Assembly (NCBI GenBank): GCA_005793025.1
Contig: SXQI01000107.1
Location: 1 to 21,283 of the forward strand
Direction: 5' to 3'
Length of the DNA stretch: 21,283 nucleotides
DNA from: Verrucomicrobiales bacterium
GTDB taxonomy: Bacteria; Verrucomicrobiota; Verrucomicrobiia; Limisphaerales; SXQI01
The translations under genes and the position numbers were made by a program. Below the pieces are notes generated by a model, which was not told the origin of the DNA, made no database searches, and was given only the letters and a program-made list of their open reading frames with translations. Positions 7,014 to 15,251 of this stretch are shown piece by piece (the first letter of the stretch is position 1; the number at the start of each line of letters is the position of its first letter).

Positions 7014-7388
7014 ATGATCAAGCCTCTGGCATTGGTATTTTATGAACGGTTGCTTTTAGGCAGCCAGTTGGTGAATCGGTTGACCGATATTGGGTATCGT
7101 GTGCAATGCATCTCGGAACTGGGAACGGTCGCAGCGGTCGCACAGAAGGAAAAACCGATTGTATTACTCATGGATCTTTATAGCACTCAGGGGAGCGTTG
7201 CTGAAGTAGTTGCTACTCTAAAACAAAAGGCAGAAACCAACCATATTCCGATTCTCGGGTTCACCGCGAAGCAGGAAGAACGACTGCATGCAGAAGCGGT
7301 GCGTGCAGGGGTCCAATTGGTTGCGTTTGACGAAGCACTGTTGCGTCAACTACCCCAGATGCTTGAGCAGGTATTAAGGATTGAATGA
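7014..7388 (+). CDS. Degenerate receiver (CheY-like) domain protein
   Basis: A 124-residue stand-alone protein with the size and pattern of a response-regulator receiver domain. There is an initial beta strand (LALVFYERLLLG), a central hydrophobic strand ending in Asp54 (VLLMDLYS, the phospho-acceptor position), and IPILGFTA with Thr84. The acidic pair normally after strand 1 is missing (Phe-Tyr-Glu instead), and the conserved Lys after strand 5 is replaced (FDE, about 105-107). The phosphorylation chemistry is therefore probably impaired, and it may work as a phosphorylation-independent or protein-binding receiver. Its TGA stop overlaps the ATG of the HemW-like gene (ATGA), implying translational coupling. 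It opens the cluster that ends with a histidine kinase and response regulator. Family assignment is by pattern only. Confidence 0.65.
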   Translation: MIKPLALVFYERLLLGSQLVNRLTDIGYRVQCISELGTVAAVAQKEKPIVLLMDLYSTQGSVAEVVATLKQKAETNHIPILGFTAKQEERLHAEAVRAGVQLVAFDEALLRQLPQMLEQVLRIE

Positions 7389-8659
7389 GAATCATGGAAT
7401 CCAATTTGAACCTAGTGCGGGGTGTCCCAGCGAGCGGTCGCGAAGTTGAATCGTTCCAGCGAGGCGTGGATCAACCCTCCTTATCGAATCGTTTGGCAGG
7501 GTTGGTTACCAGCCTTTATGTGCATGTTCCGTTCTGTGCGCATAAATGCGAATATTGTGCTTTTTACTCCCACCTACCCGGTGGAGATGGTGTAGATCGG
7601 TATGTCGCGGCGTTGACCGAGGAGATGCGGATGGTGGCGGATGGGACGCGATTAAAAACAGTTTTTTTTGGTGGCGGGACTCCCTCGATTCTTAATTTGC
7701 GCCAATGGGAAAGAATCTTCCGGACAATGGATCAGGTGGGTTGGTTGGGGGCGGACGAGTGGACGGTGGAATGTAATCCTGCAACCGTGTCACTAGACAA
7801 AGCTAAATTGTTGAAGGAGTTCGGTGTGAACCGAATTTCAATGGGGGTCCAATCGCTTGACGAAGCGTTGCTCGATCGGTTGGGCCGGATTCATAGTCGA
7901 GAAATGGTGTTCAAGTCCTACGACATTTTGAGGAAGGCTGGTTTCGAGAGTATCAACGTTGATTTGATGTTTGCGATTCCCGGACAAACGATGCCGATTT
8001 GGGAGGCGACGATGAACGAAGCGATGGCGATGCAGACGGAGCATTTGTCATGTTACGAGGTGATTTACGAAGAGGACACCCCGTTGTTTGCGCAGCTTCA
8101 GGCAGGGGAGATTGATGTGGATGAGGAGTTGGCGTGCGACATGTATGATCGTCTGGTGACTCGGTCACAAGAGGCGGGATTTACCCGCTATGAGGTAGCG
8201 AATTTTGCTAAAGGGATTGATGAAAGCGGGATTCCTGCTCGTGCTTGCAGGCATAACGTCAATTATTGGCGAGGCGGATTTAATTGGGCATTGGGACCCA
8301 GTGCGGCCGGGTTTGAACCTCGGGTAGGGGAGGAATGGGGAGTCAGGACACGCAATTGGGCGAACACGACGATGTATTGCGAACAAATCGAGAAGGGGCA
8401 GAGGGCACTCGAACCTGTGGAGTCCCTTTCACAAGTTCGGCGGGCTGGGGAAATTGCGGCGTTTGGGCTTCGGATGGCATCGGGTTGGTCGTTTCCTTCA
8501 TTCAAAGAAGTGACGGGGCTGGATTTGCGCGAGGGGTGGGAGGAGGAAATGAAATCGTTAAGGGATCGCGGGTGGGCAGTTTTGGAAGATGATGGGTTTC
8601 GATTAACCTCCGATGGGCTGCGATTTGCAGATTGTGCCGGTGCGGATTTTCTTCGATGA
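7385..8659 (+). CDS. hemW: HemW-like radical SAM protein
   Basis: Radical SAM protein of the HemW/HemN family. HemW is a heme chaperone; older annotations call it oxygen-independent coproporphyrinogen III oxidase-like. The 4Fe-4S motif CxxxCxxC is Cys51, Cys55 and Cys58 in FCAHKCEYCAF, where the next residues are AF and not the extra Cys of true HemN. Further family segments are FFGGGTPSIL, VECNPATV, the MGVQSLDEALLDRLGRIHS stretch, and DLMFAIPGQT. A HemN C-terminal domain follows (YWRGG, near residue 295). ATG 7385 overlaps the previous stop and has AAGGA only four bases upstream. ATG 7394 is an alternative, and the first 40 residues are longer than usual. The stop overlaps the peptidase start (ATGA at 8656). 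Confidence 0.9.
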   Translation: MRIMESNLNLVRGVPASGREVESFQRGVDQPSLSNRLAGLVTSLYVHVPFCAHKCEYCAFYSHLPGGDGVDRYVAALTEEMRMVADGTRLKTVFFGGGTPSILNLRQWERIFRTMDQVGWLGADEWTVECNPATVSLDKAKLLKEFGVNRISMGVQSLDEALLDRLGRIHSREMVFKSYDILRKAGFESINVDLMFAIPGQTMPIWEATMNEAMAMQTEHLSCYEVIYEEDTPLFAQLQAGEIDVDEELACDMYDRLVTRSQEAGFTRYEVANFAKGIDESGIPARACRHNVNYWRGGFNWALGPSAAGFEPRVGEEWGVRTRNWANTTMYCEQIEKGQRALEPVESLSQVRRAGEIAAFGLRMASGWSFPSFKEVTGLDLREGWEEEMKSLRDRGWAVLEDDGFRLTSDGLRFADCAGADFLR

Positions 8660-9729
8660 ACCTCAGCTCACCAGAATTGTTAGAGTTGGTTCGACGGTTG
8701 ATGGAGTGCCCAGCCGTTCCTTATCACGAGACAGGGGTTCGCGCTGTGGCGACGGAGATCGCTCGTGAGAATGGTCTCCAGCATCAACAAGATCGATTCG
8801 GCAATTTGACGGTCACCACGGGGGAACAAGGCCGACCACTCATACTTGCAGCACACCTTGATCACCCCGGATTTGCCGTGTTGGAAAAAATCGATGAATT
8901 CGCTTGGTCAGCAGAGTTTTTAGGCGGTGTGGGGGAAAAGTATTTCGTCCCGGGAGTTCCCCTCAGGTTTCATCCAGGCAATGTTAGCGGCCGGTTGGGG
9001 TCGATAATTGATCGAGAGCGGCGGATTTACCGGTTGGAGACCGATACGCGAATGGAATCCGCACATTTTGCGGTGTGGGATCTGGCGAATTTTGAATGCC
9101 GTGGTTCGTTGATTTTTGGCCGAGCCTGTGATGATTTGATCGGAGCGGCGGCTGCGTTGGGGACTCTGATCGAGTTGAAGCGTCAAGGGGTCAAACACAC
9201 GGTCTGCGCCGCTTTGACGCGGGCTGAGGAAGTGGGGTTTGGCGGAGCCATTGCAGTGGCAAGGCATGGTTTAATACCGAAAGAATCTCTCGTTGTTTCG
9301 TTGGAGACCAGTCGTGAGCTTCCGCCGGTTTCGATGGGGCAAGGGGTGATCGTCCGAACGGGGGACAAAGCATCGGTGTTTGATAAAGCTGGGACGAGGT
9401 ATTTGACTGAAATCTCGAATCTACTCAGTGTTGAAAACGCCGAATTCAAGTTTCAACGAGCCCTGATGCCCGGGGGAACCTGCGAGGCGACGGCCTATCA
9501 AGAATTCGGCTACCCGTCGGCTGCACTGTGTGTTGCACTCGGAAACTACCACAATTGCGGGCCAGAGGGGATCGCGGAAGAATTTGTTCACCGCTCCGAT
9601 GTCGAATCCATGGTGCGTTTGCTCGTGAAGGCGGCGGTGGAATTCCCTCGGTTTTCAGAGCGAACCAGTGCGTTGCGAGAGCAATTGATCGGGATGGGTT
9701 TGCGAAGTGAAATTCGACTCCTTGGCTGA
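8656..9729 (+). CDS. M42-type metallo-aminopeptidase
   Basis: Predicted cytoplasmic dinuclear-metal aminopeptidase of the M42 (tetrahedral aminopeptidase/glucanase) group within the M20/M28/M42 clan. Expected metal and catalytic residues are present in order: His67 and Asp69 (AAHLDHPG), Asp159/Asp160 (ACDDLIG, bridging Asp), Glu191/Glu192 (AEEVGFGG, general base and ligand), Glu217 (SLETS, where M42 members commonly have Asp) and His299 (YHNCG). Length is 357 residues. The frame is open eight codons further up to a non-ATG start at 8632, but ATG 8656 overlaps the hemW stop and gives a normal N-terminus. The TGA at 9727-9729 overlaps the kinase ATG. No signal peptide is seen, so it should act on intracellular peptides. 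An M20-like substrate range is possible. Confidence 0.83.
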   Translation: MNLSSPELLELVRRLMECPAVPYHETGVRAVATEIARENGLQHQQDRFGNLTVTTGEQGRPLILAAHLDHPGFAVLEKIDEFAWSAEFLGGVGEKYFVPGVPLRFHPGNVSGRLGSIIDRERRIYRLETDTRMESAHFAVWDLANFECRGSLIFGRACDDLIGAAAALGTLIELKRQGVKHTVCAALTRAEEVGFGGAIAVARHGLIPKESLVVSLETSRELPPVSMGQGVIVRTGDKASVFDKAGTRYLTEISNLLSVENAEFKFQRALMPGGTCEATAYQEFGYPSAALCVALGNYHNCGPEGIAEEFVHRSDVESMVRLLVKAAVEFPRFSERTSALREQLIGMGLRSEIRLLG

Positions 9730-12700
9730 TGAATACTGAAAGACTTCGATGGGGTCTGTGGAGGCAGTTGAGCGCGTCTCTCCTGATTCTGTTGATGGTT
9801 TTTGGTGCCCAAGGTTTCGCATGGGGGGAGCGTGGGGTTCAAATTCGTTCGTTTCCGCTAGGGGAAGGGTATTACACCACCTTGACGGTAAGTCCTCGGG
9901 GTCATGTGGTGGCAAATCATAGTGAGGCACCGATCGTGACGATTCTCGATGGTTATCAGCAACGCAATATTTCCGCTGATGGACTGGGCAACAATAAGGT
10001 GTACGAAAGCCGTTCAGGACAATTATGGTCGATCGACGCGGCCGGGCTTCTGTTTTATGACCGCGGGAAATGGACCAGACATGCAGTGGCTGGGATCGCA
10101 TCGGAATTAAGAAATAACGCCACTTGGCAATTACGGGCGATATCACTGATCCCGGCGGAGCATAATCATGTCCTTGTCTTACTCCCCAACGCGTTAATTC
10201 GATATGACGCTTCTACCCGTCAACTGACTGTTCTGAAAGAGGCCTCCGCCTTGTCGGTGCAACGTTTTTTGGAGATGCAGGAATCACTGGATGGCGGCCT
10301 ATGGATTACGACATCCGACGGGTTTATCAAGGTGTCACCGCCATTGCGCAGCATCAATTCGGAGACCCTTTGGCAACAATACCGACTCCCACCTGACAGT
10401 GGAGTTCAGAATCTTCAACGTCCTTTTGAGGATGCTGACTCGACGGTTCTCACCGTGGGGACTTTGGATGGAAGTCCGATCCGCAAAGCGACAGTGCGAT
10501 TAGCCAACGGGCGGATCGAAATCGAACCGTTGACTGAGGATCGGGTGCGTCAGGTTTGGAAAGTTTGGGATAAGTCAGAATGGGCAATGTGTTTCAGCTC
10601 ACTTTTGCGACGGGAAGTGGGCCCACAACCCCACTTCACTCGTCAACCTCAGGCCGGACCCAACTATGATGTGGCGGTGCAGACTAATGGGGTTTTTTGG
10701 ATCGCCACGCCAGAAGGTGTTTCACGATACGCTCCAGCACTTTGGCGTCCGCCCGTTGCGTTGGCGAGTTTTGAGGGCTCGGTGCACGCGGTCCATTTTG
10801 AAACCAAGGAGGGTTCGGTCTACGTTGCTGGCCCCGATGGTTTGCTACGTTATCGTGGCGGAGTAAGCTCCTTGGTGCGTTGGCCGAATGATTTTGAACC
10901 AGCATTCCAGTTTTATGATTCGATCTACAAACTCCCTGACGGTCGGCTAGCTCTTTCGTCCAATGGTCGATCTCTAGTTTACACTCCGGCAACTGGGCAA
11001 TTCGATTCGATCATCCATCCCGCCCAGCGGATTGTCAGAATAGTTGGGCAATTCTCAGACGGCGTGCTTTGCGTGAGAACCACGAAGCGGGATAATCCAA
11101 ACGTGTTTCATCTCGAGACTTTTGATGGCAAAGTCTTTCACCATTTTCTTGAACCTGAACCTGATTGGGATTGGGCGAGTGAGTTGTGGTTCATGACGCA
11201 AACCTCTGGCGGAGACGTTTGGCTCGGCGGTCCCGGTGGTTTGGCGGTGAAGCGATTGGGAGAGCGCACGGTAGCGGCACCCGAGCTCAATTCAGGTCTG
11301 ACAGGGGAGCGCTTGACTTGTTTGGCTGAAGTGGGGGATGACCGATTATGGGCGGGAACCATGGACGGCGTTTACGAACTCAGGGGAAGGCAATGGGAAT
11401 TGATCTTAGGTGGGTTGGAGCGAGTCAACTCGATCCAAAAAGGTCGCGATGGTTCTGTCTGGGTCGCGACAGGAGGAGGCATGCTGCACTTCACTGGCGG
11501 GCTGTGGCTTTCTTTCGATACTGATGAGGGGTTACCTTCAAGAGCAGTTTATGAAGTCGCTTTGGATGCGCAAGGACAGGCTTGGGCAGGAACAGCGAGA
11601 GGTGTGGCGGTTTACCATCCAGAGGCTGATTCGGATTCCCCTCGCACGGCTATCCCTCAGATCGAGGAAAGCGGAGGTGACGGGAGAGGGGTGACGGTCC
11701 GGTTTTCAGGAACTGATAAGTGGGATTACACGGAGCCGAACAGGCTTCTTTTTTCACATCGCCTCGATAACGGCGCGTGGTCTTCCTACACCAACCTAAC
11801 GGTTCAGCGGATTCGAGAGGCCGGAGCTGGTGATCATACCTTGGAAGTTCGGGCGATGGATCGGAATGGAAACAAAGACATCCATACGACCTCGCTGGCT
11901 TTTACCGTGATTGTGCCTTGGTCTCGTGATCCACGTCTGGTGGGTGTTACTCTTTTAGGGTTAGTGATTATTTGCTTCTTCGCTGGGTTGGCAATCAACC
12001 GCCATCTGCGTCTCAAGCGGAGCTACGCCGAGGTAGAGAAAATAGTCGAACAACGGACTCACGAATTAGATAGAGCTAACCAAGAACTCCTTCATAGCCA
12101 AAAAATGCGTGCTCTCGGGACTTTAGCTGCGGGAATCGCGCACGATTTCAACAACATCCTCTCGATTGTCAAAGGATCCGCTCAGATCATTGGTTCACAC
12201 CTTGAGGACAAAGAGAAAATTCGGACGCGTGTGGATCGAATCGAAAAGGTGGTTGAACAAGGGGCTGGGATTGTTCGCGCCATGTTAGGATTGGGTCGCA
12301 TCGAAGAAAAAACGTTGGTGGTTTGCAATTTGCAAGAGTTGTTGACGGAAACAGTCCGACTGCTTGGAGACCACAGGTTCCCCGCCGAAGTCAGCATTCG
12401 AGTGGAACATCAGGATCCTCCGCCGGTTGCTGAATGCGCCCGAGAGGTGCTTCAACAAATGTTGCTCAACCTGATTCTCAATGGTGTTGATTCCTTGCCG
12501 GGTCACGGTGAAGTAGTGCTCAAAGTCGGATTGGATTCGTCACCGACCGAAGGAGTTGTTCTGAAACCTAATACAGCACAAGTTTATGCCGTCATCGAGG
12601 TGCGTGATGATGGCGTGGGGATTCCTCCTGAAGTGTTGCCTAGGATTTTCGAACCCTTCTTTACCACGAAAGATTTCTCGACCCGAAGAGGGACCGGACT

Positions 12701-12821
12701 CGGCCTTTCAATGGTGTACGAACTAGCCAAATCCCTCGGATTCGGGCTCTCGGTGCAGTCAACGGTCGGAAAGGGATCGAGATTTGTGATCCTCGTGCCG
12801 TGTGAAAATGTTTCCAGATAA
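9729..12821 (+). CDS. Periplasmic beta-propeller (Reg_prop/Y_Y_Y) sensor histidine kinase
   Basis: A 1030-residue membrane sensor kinase. Residues 1-32 form a signal peptide or anchor (LLILLMVFGAQGFAWG). A large periplasmic region to about 640 carries repeated Reg_prop propeller blades, seen as recurring [LFAV]W-[IAV]-[TAG]-x-x-G motifs: GGLWITTSDG, GVFWIATPEG, GDVWLGGPGG, DRLWAGTMDG, GSVWVATGGG, GQAWAGTARG. A Y_Y_Y domain spans about 655-730 and a membrane helix about 737-760. The kinase core has the phospho-acceptor His805 (GIAHDFNN), N box NLILN (about 912), G1 DDGVGIP (about 959), F box IFEPFFTTK, and G2 GTGLGLSM. Unlike hybrid HTCS proteins it has no receiver or AraC domain. The ATG overlaps the peptidase stop. 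The regulator follows after 38 bases and is its likely partner. Confidence 0.92.
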   Translation: MNTERLRWGLWRQLSASLLILLMVFGAQGFAWGERGVQIRSFPLGEGYYTTLTVSPRGHVVANHSEAPIVTILDGYQQRNISADGLGNNKVYESRSGQLWSIDAAGLLFYDRGKWTRHAVAGIASELRNNATWQLRAISLIPAEHNHVLVLLPNALIRYDASTRQLTVLKEASALSVQRFLEMQESLDGGLWITTSDGFIKVSPPLRSINSETLWQQYRLPPDSGVQNLQRPFEDADSTVLTVGTLDGSPIRKATVRLANGRIEIEPLTEDRVRQVWKVWDKSEWAMCFSSLLRREVGPQPHFTRQPQAGPNYDVAVQTNGVFWIATPEGVSRYAPALWRPPVALASFEGSVHAVHFETKEGSVYVAGPDGLLRYRGGVSSLVRWPNDFEPAFQFYDSIYKLPDGRLALSSNGRSLVYTPATGQFDSIIHPAQRIVRIVGQFSDGVLCVRTTKRDNPNVFHLETFDGKVFHHFLEPEPDWDWASELWFMTQTSGGDVWLGGPGGLAVKRLGERTVAAPELNSGLTGERLTCLAEVGDDRLWAGTMDGVYELRGRQWELILGGLERVNSIQKGRDGSVWVATGGGMLHFTGGLWLSFDTDEGLPSRAVYEVALDAQGQAWAGTARGVAVYHPEADSDSPRTAIPQIEESGGDGRGVTVRFSGTDKWDYTEPNRLLFSHRLDNGAWSSYTNLTVQRIREAGAGDHTLEVRAMDRNGNKDIHTTSLAFTVIVPWSRDPRLVGVTLLGLVIICFFAGLAINRHLRLKRSYAEVEKIVEQRTHELDRANQELLHSQKMRALGTLAAGIAHDFNNILSIVKGSAQIIGSHLEDKEKIRTRVDRIEKVVEQGAGIVRAMLGLGRIEEKTLVVCNLQELLTETVRLLGDHRFPAEVSIRVEHQDPPPVAECAREVLQQMLLNLILNGVDSLPGHGEVVLKVGLDSSPTEGVVLKPNTAQVYAVIEVRDDGVGIPPEVLPRIFEPFFTTKDFSTRRGTGLGLSMVYELAKSLGFGLSVQSTVGKGSRFVILVPCENVSR

Positions 12822-12859
12822 AGTTTTATTGATTACTGTCACCGGCGTTCAGCGTGATT

Positions 12860-13504
12860 ATGAAGAAGTCGCAGATTTTAATCATCGAGGACGATGATCT
12901 GCAATATGAGTTGTACGAGGACGCACTAGCCGAGTATGATTTGGTGCGCGCGACGAGCGGAAGCGAGGCGTTGCTCAAAATTGCCAAAACCGTCCCTCGT
13001 TTGATTCTTCTCGATCATATTCTCGATCAAGGTGATTTGGGTCTGGATTATCTGCCTGAACTCAAGGAGCTGGCTCCCCATGTTCCAATCATTTTAGTTT
13101 CTGGTGCATTAGAGGTGCAACAACAGATCGGTGCCCTGCAAGGTCCTCGAAGGGCTCACTATTGTCTGAGCAAACCGATCGATCTTCATGGGTTGGTGCG
13201 AACCGTTGAGGTCGCGCTGCATGAGTGCGGGGATCGCGAAGTGTTGCGTGGGTTTGAGGCATTGGAACGATCCAAACGTATCGATGCAGAGTTTCTTTTT
13301 AGTCGTTCTACGGATCGACTTAGTCGCCAGTCCGAACTTCGAAAACAGGTCGTTAATTCGAAGGATCGTCCCAATGTTTCAGCTTTGGCACGTGCCTTTG
13401 GTGTCGCTCGAAAAACCATTATTCGAGATCTGCAGGAACTCATTCGCCGGGGGGAAATCAAACCAGAAATTTTTCCCAAGTGGGATCAAGAAGATTCCCA
13501 ATAA
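12860..13504 (+). CDS. Response regulator with C-terminal DeoR-like helix-turn-helix
   Basis: Predicted partner of the preceding kinase. The receiver is intact: acidic pocket Glu10-Asp11-Asp12-Asp13, phospho-acceptor Asp52 (LLDHILDQG), Ser81 (LVSGAL, replacing Thr) and Lys105 (LSKPI). A charged linker (about 120-170) leads to a short output domain at about 172-200, NVSALARAFGVARKTIIRD followed by LQELIRRGEI. This resembles the helix-turn-helix of DeoR/HTH_11 proteins (a 'xTIxRDLxxLxxxGxI' pattern), not the OmpR, NarL, LytTR or Fis types. The tail ends in an acidic WDQEDSQ. The frame opens with a GTG at 12854, but ATG 12860 is preferred. The output domain is unusually small, so DNA binding is inferred. 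The gene converges on mog, 26 bases away. Confidence 0.85.
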   Translation: MKKSQILIIEDDDLQYELYEDALAEYDLVRATSGSEALLKIAKTVPRLILLDHILDQGDLGLDYLPELKELAPHVPIILVSGALEVQQQIGALQGPRRAHYCLSKPIDLHGLVRTVEVALHECGDREVLRGFEALERSKRIDAEFLFSRSTDRLSRQSELRKQVVNSKDRPNVSALARAFGVARKTIIRDLQELIRRGEIKPEIFPKWDQEDSQ

Positions 13505-13530
13505 TTGAACGATGTTGTCGGCCAAGTTTC

Positions 13531-14007
13531 TCAACAACTGGTTGGTACCTCCTGCAGAACCTCTATGCAATGTGGGATGGCTCCAGTCACGAAGCCAAGG
13601 CACTCTACTGCGCCGCTTGGTTTACCCGGCAAGCAAATGATCAACGTGCGACCCACGACGACTGCGAGGCTTCGGGAAAGGATTGCGTTTCGAGTAATCT
13701 TCATGGATTCCATCCGCATGATTTCCCCGAATCCCGGCAGTTCGCGGTCAGCGATTTCAATCACCGCTTCGGGAGTCACGTCGCGTTGAGCCACGCCTGT
13801 TCCACCCGTGGTTAAAACCAGAACGCAGCCTCGGTTGATTTGTTCACGGATTGCACGTTGGATGTCCCCCTTCTCGTCGGGCACCAAGGCTTCTGCTAGG
13901 ACAGTCCACCCATTTTCCGTGGAAGTTTTCTTAAGGGCAGGGCCTCCAAGGTCGTCGTAAAGTCCTTTAGAGGCTCGATCGGAGATGGTGATGATGCCGA
14001 CGTTCAT
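13531..14007 (-). CDS. mog: Molybdopterin adenylyltransferase (MogA/MoaB family)
   Basis: Enzyme of molybdenum cofactor synthesis that adenylylates molybdopterin before metal insertion; the family also includes MoaB. Diagnostic motifs are the start MNVGIITISDRASKG, then LTTGGTGVAQRDVTPEA (molybdopterin-binding TTGGTG plus the Asp), MRMESM, and LPGKPSG near the C-terminus. Length is 158 residues, a single MoCF-biosynthesis domain. MogA and MoaB cannot be separated by eye. It is the last gene of the minus-strand run and starts one base after the moaC stop, so both are almost certainly cotranscribed. It converges with the response regulator, with no obvious terminator hairpin between them. Confidence 0.9.
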   Translation of the reverse strand: MNVGIITISDRASKGLYDDLGGPALKKTSTENGWTVLAEALVPDEKGDIQRAIREQINRGCVLVLTTGGTGVAQRDVTPEAVIEIADRELPGFGEIMRMESMKITRNAILSRSLAVVVGRTLIICLPGKPSGAVECLGFVTGAIPHCIEVLQEVPTSC

Positions 14008-14008
14008 T

Positions 14009-14467
14009 TTATCGCTTTGTTTTTGAAACCAAACGGACTTCAGTAATCCGCATGGTTTTGTCGACCGCTTTGCACATGTCGTAAATGGTAAGAGCCGCGA
14101 TTGTTACCGCCGCTAATGCCTCCATCTCGACGCCTGTTTGTGCGTGCACGGTTGCTTTCGACTGGAGGATGATGCGGTCGCGCGTTGCGGGAAAATCAAA
14201 ATTGATCTCGCAATGGCTCAAGGGTAGGGGATGACAAAGTGGAATAAGTTCACCAGTTTTTTTTGCCCCCATGATTCCAGCCAAGCGAGCCGTCGCGAGG
14301 ACATTCCCCTTTGCGATCGCGTCACCTTGGATCAAATCGAGAGTCGCGCTTCCTAAATAAATAGTTCCTGAAGCGACCGCTTCGCGGTGCTGAAACGGCT
14401 TCGCAGAGACATCCACCATCGCCACTTCGCTGTGGGCATCCAGATGTGTTAGACGGTTTTCGTGCAT
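14009..14467 (-). CDS. moaC: Cyclic pyranopterin monophosphate synthase accessory protein MoaC
   Basis: MoaC carries out the second part of the first step of molybdenum cofactor synthesis, forming cyclic pyranopterin monophosphate from the MoaA product. Family segments are LTHLDAHSEVAMVDVSAKP at the N-terminus, AGIMGAKKTGELIPLCHPL (substrate Lys and His), and VEMEALAAVTIAALTIYDM, then a DKTMRI segment near the end. ATG 14467 gives the normal N-terminus and 152 residues. A longer frame to 14500 exists but lies inside panB. The gene overlaps the end of panB by 19 bases and is separated from mog by one base. moaA is not in the window. Confidence 0.95.
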   Translation of the reverse strand: MHENRLTHLDAHSEVAMVDVSAKPFQHREAVASGTIYLGSATLDLIQGDAIAKGNVLATARLAGIMGAKKTGELIPLCHPLPLSHCEINFDFPATRDRIILQSKATVHAQTGVEMEALAAVTIAALTIYDMCKAVDKTMRITEVRLVSKTKR

Positions 14468-15240
14468 GTAGGTTTGGTGTTTTGTATCGAGCCTAACCAA
14501 CTTGTAATGGCTTCACGCATCAGGACACTTCCTGCCAACCTTGGTTTCACAAATTTCGGCGTGAACCAAGGGAAAGTTCCTAGCAGATCGTTTGTGACTA
14601 GGATTTGTCCGTCGCACTCCGTGCCGGAACCAATTCCAATGGTGGGGATTTTTTGGTTTTGGGTTATCTCAGCGGCAACCATCGGGGTAACCAATTCGAG
14701 AACCAATGCGAAGGCACCGGCTTGTTCCACGGCCTCGGCGTCGGCCAATAATAGACCACGCTCAATTTCACTCCGGCCCTTTATTTTGTAACCGCCTTCC
14801 TCAAGGACACTCTGCGGAAGCATTCCTAGATGCCCACAAAATGGAATCCCAGAATCCACGATCGCTTTGATTTGTGGAACGATTGAACGCCCGCCTTCAG
14901 CTTTTACAGCTTCGGCTCCTGCCGCGACCAAACGCTTCGCATTGAACACGGCCTGCTCGGGGGTTTCGTAGCTTCGGTAAGGAAGATCTGCTGCAAGGAG
15001 TGCTTTTGGATGAGCGCGTGCCGCAGCTCTGACATGATGTTCCATGTGTTCCATTGTGACATGGGTGGTATCTGGGTATCCGAGAACCACCATTCCCAAG
15101 GAGTCACCAACAAGCAGAAAAGGGACGCCTGTCTCATCCAGCAAACGGGTCGTAGGAAAATCGTAAACCGTCAACGCCCCGATAGGTTGCTTGCCTTTCA
15201 TGCCACGGAGGGCATCTGGGGTGATTTTTGGAGAGCTCAC
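14449..15240 (-). CDS. panB: 3-Methyl-2-oxobutanoate hydroxymethyltransferase
   Basis: PanB transfers a hydroxymethyl group from methylenetetrahydrofolate to 2-oxoisovalerate, making ketopantoate for pantothenate and CoA. Clear motifs are LTVYDFPTT, VGDSLGMVVLGY, AADLPY (metal-site Asp), KAEGG (Lys-Glu), FCGHLGMLPQS and LELVTPMVA (catalytic-region Glu), followed by IGIGSGTECDGQILV. Length is 263 residues. The start is GTG 15240, chosen because ITPDALRGMKGKQPIGALT before the TVYD motif matches the usual N-terminus; a later ATG would cut it. It begins 11 bases after lnt ends. Pairing with moaC and mog is a genomic convenience and not a shared pathway. Confidence 0.95.
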   Translation of the reverse strand: MSSPKITPDALRGMKGKQPIGALTVYDFPTTRLLDETGVPFLLVGDSLGMVVLGYPDTTHVTMEHMEHHVRAAARAHPKALLAADLPYRSYETPEQAVFNAKRLVAAGAEAVKAEGGRSIVPQIKAIVDSGIPFCGHLGMLPQSVLEEGGYKIKGRSEIERGLLLADAEAVEQAGAFALVLELVTPMVAAEITQNQKIPTIGIGSGTECDGQILVTNDLLGTFPWFTPKFVKPRLAGSVLMREAITSWLGSIQNTKPTCTKTV

Positions 15241-15251
15241 AGACGAATAGA

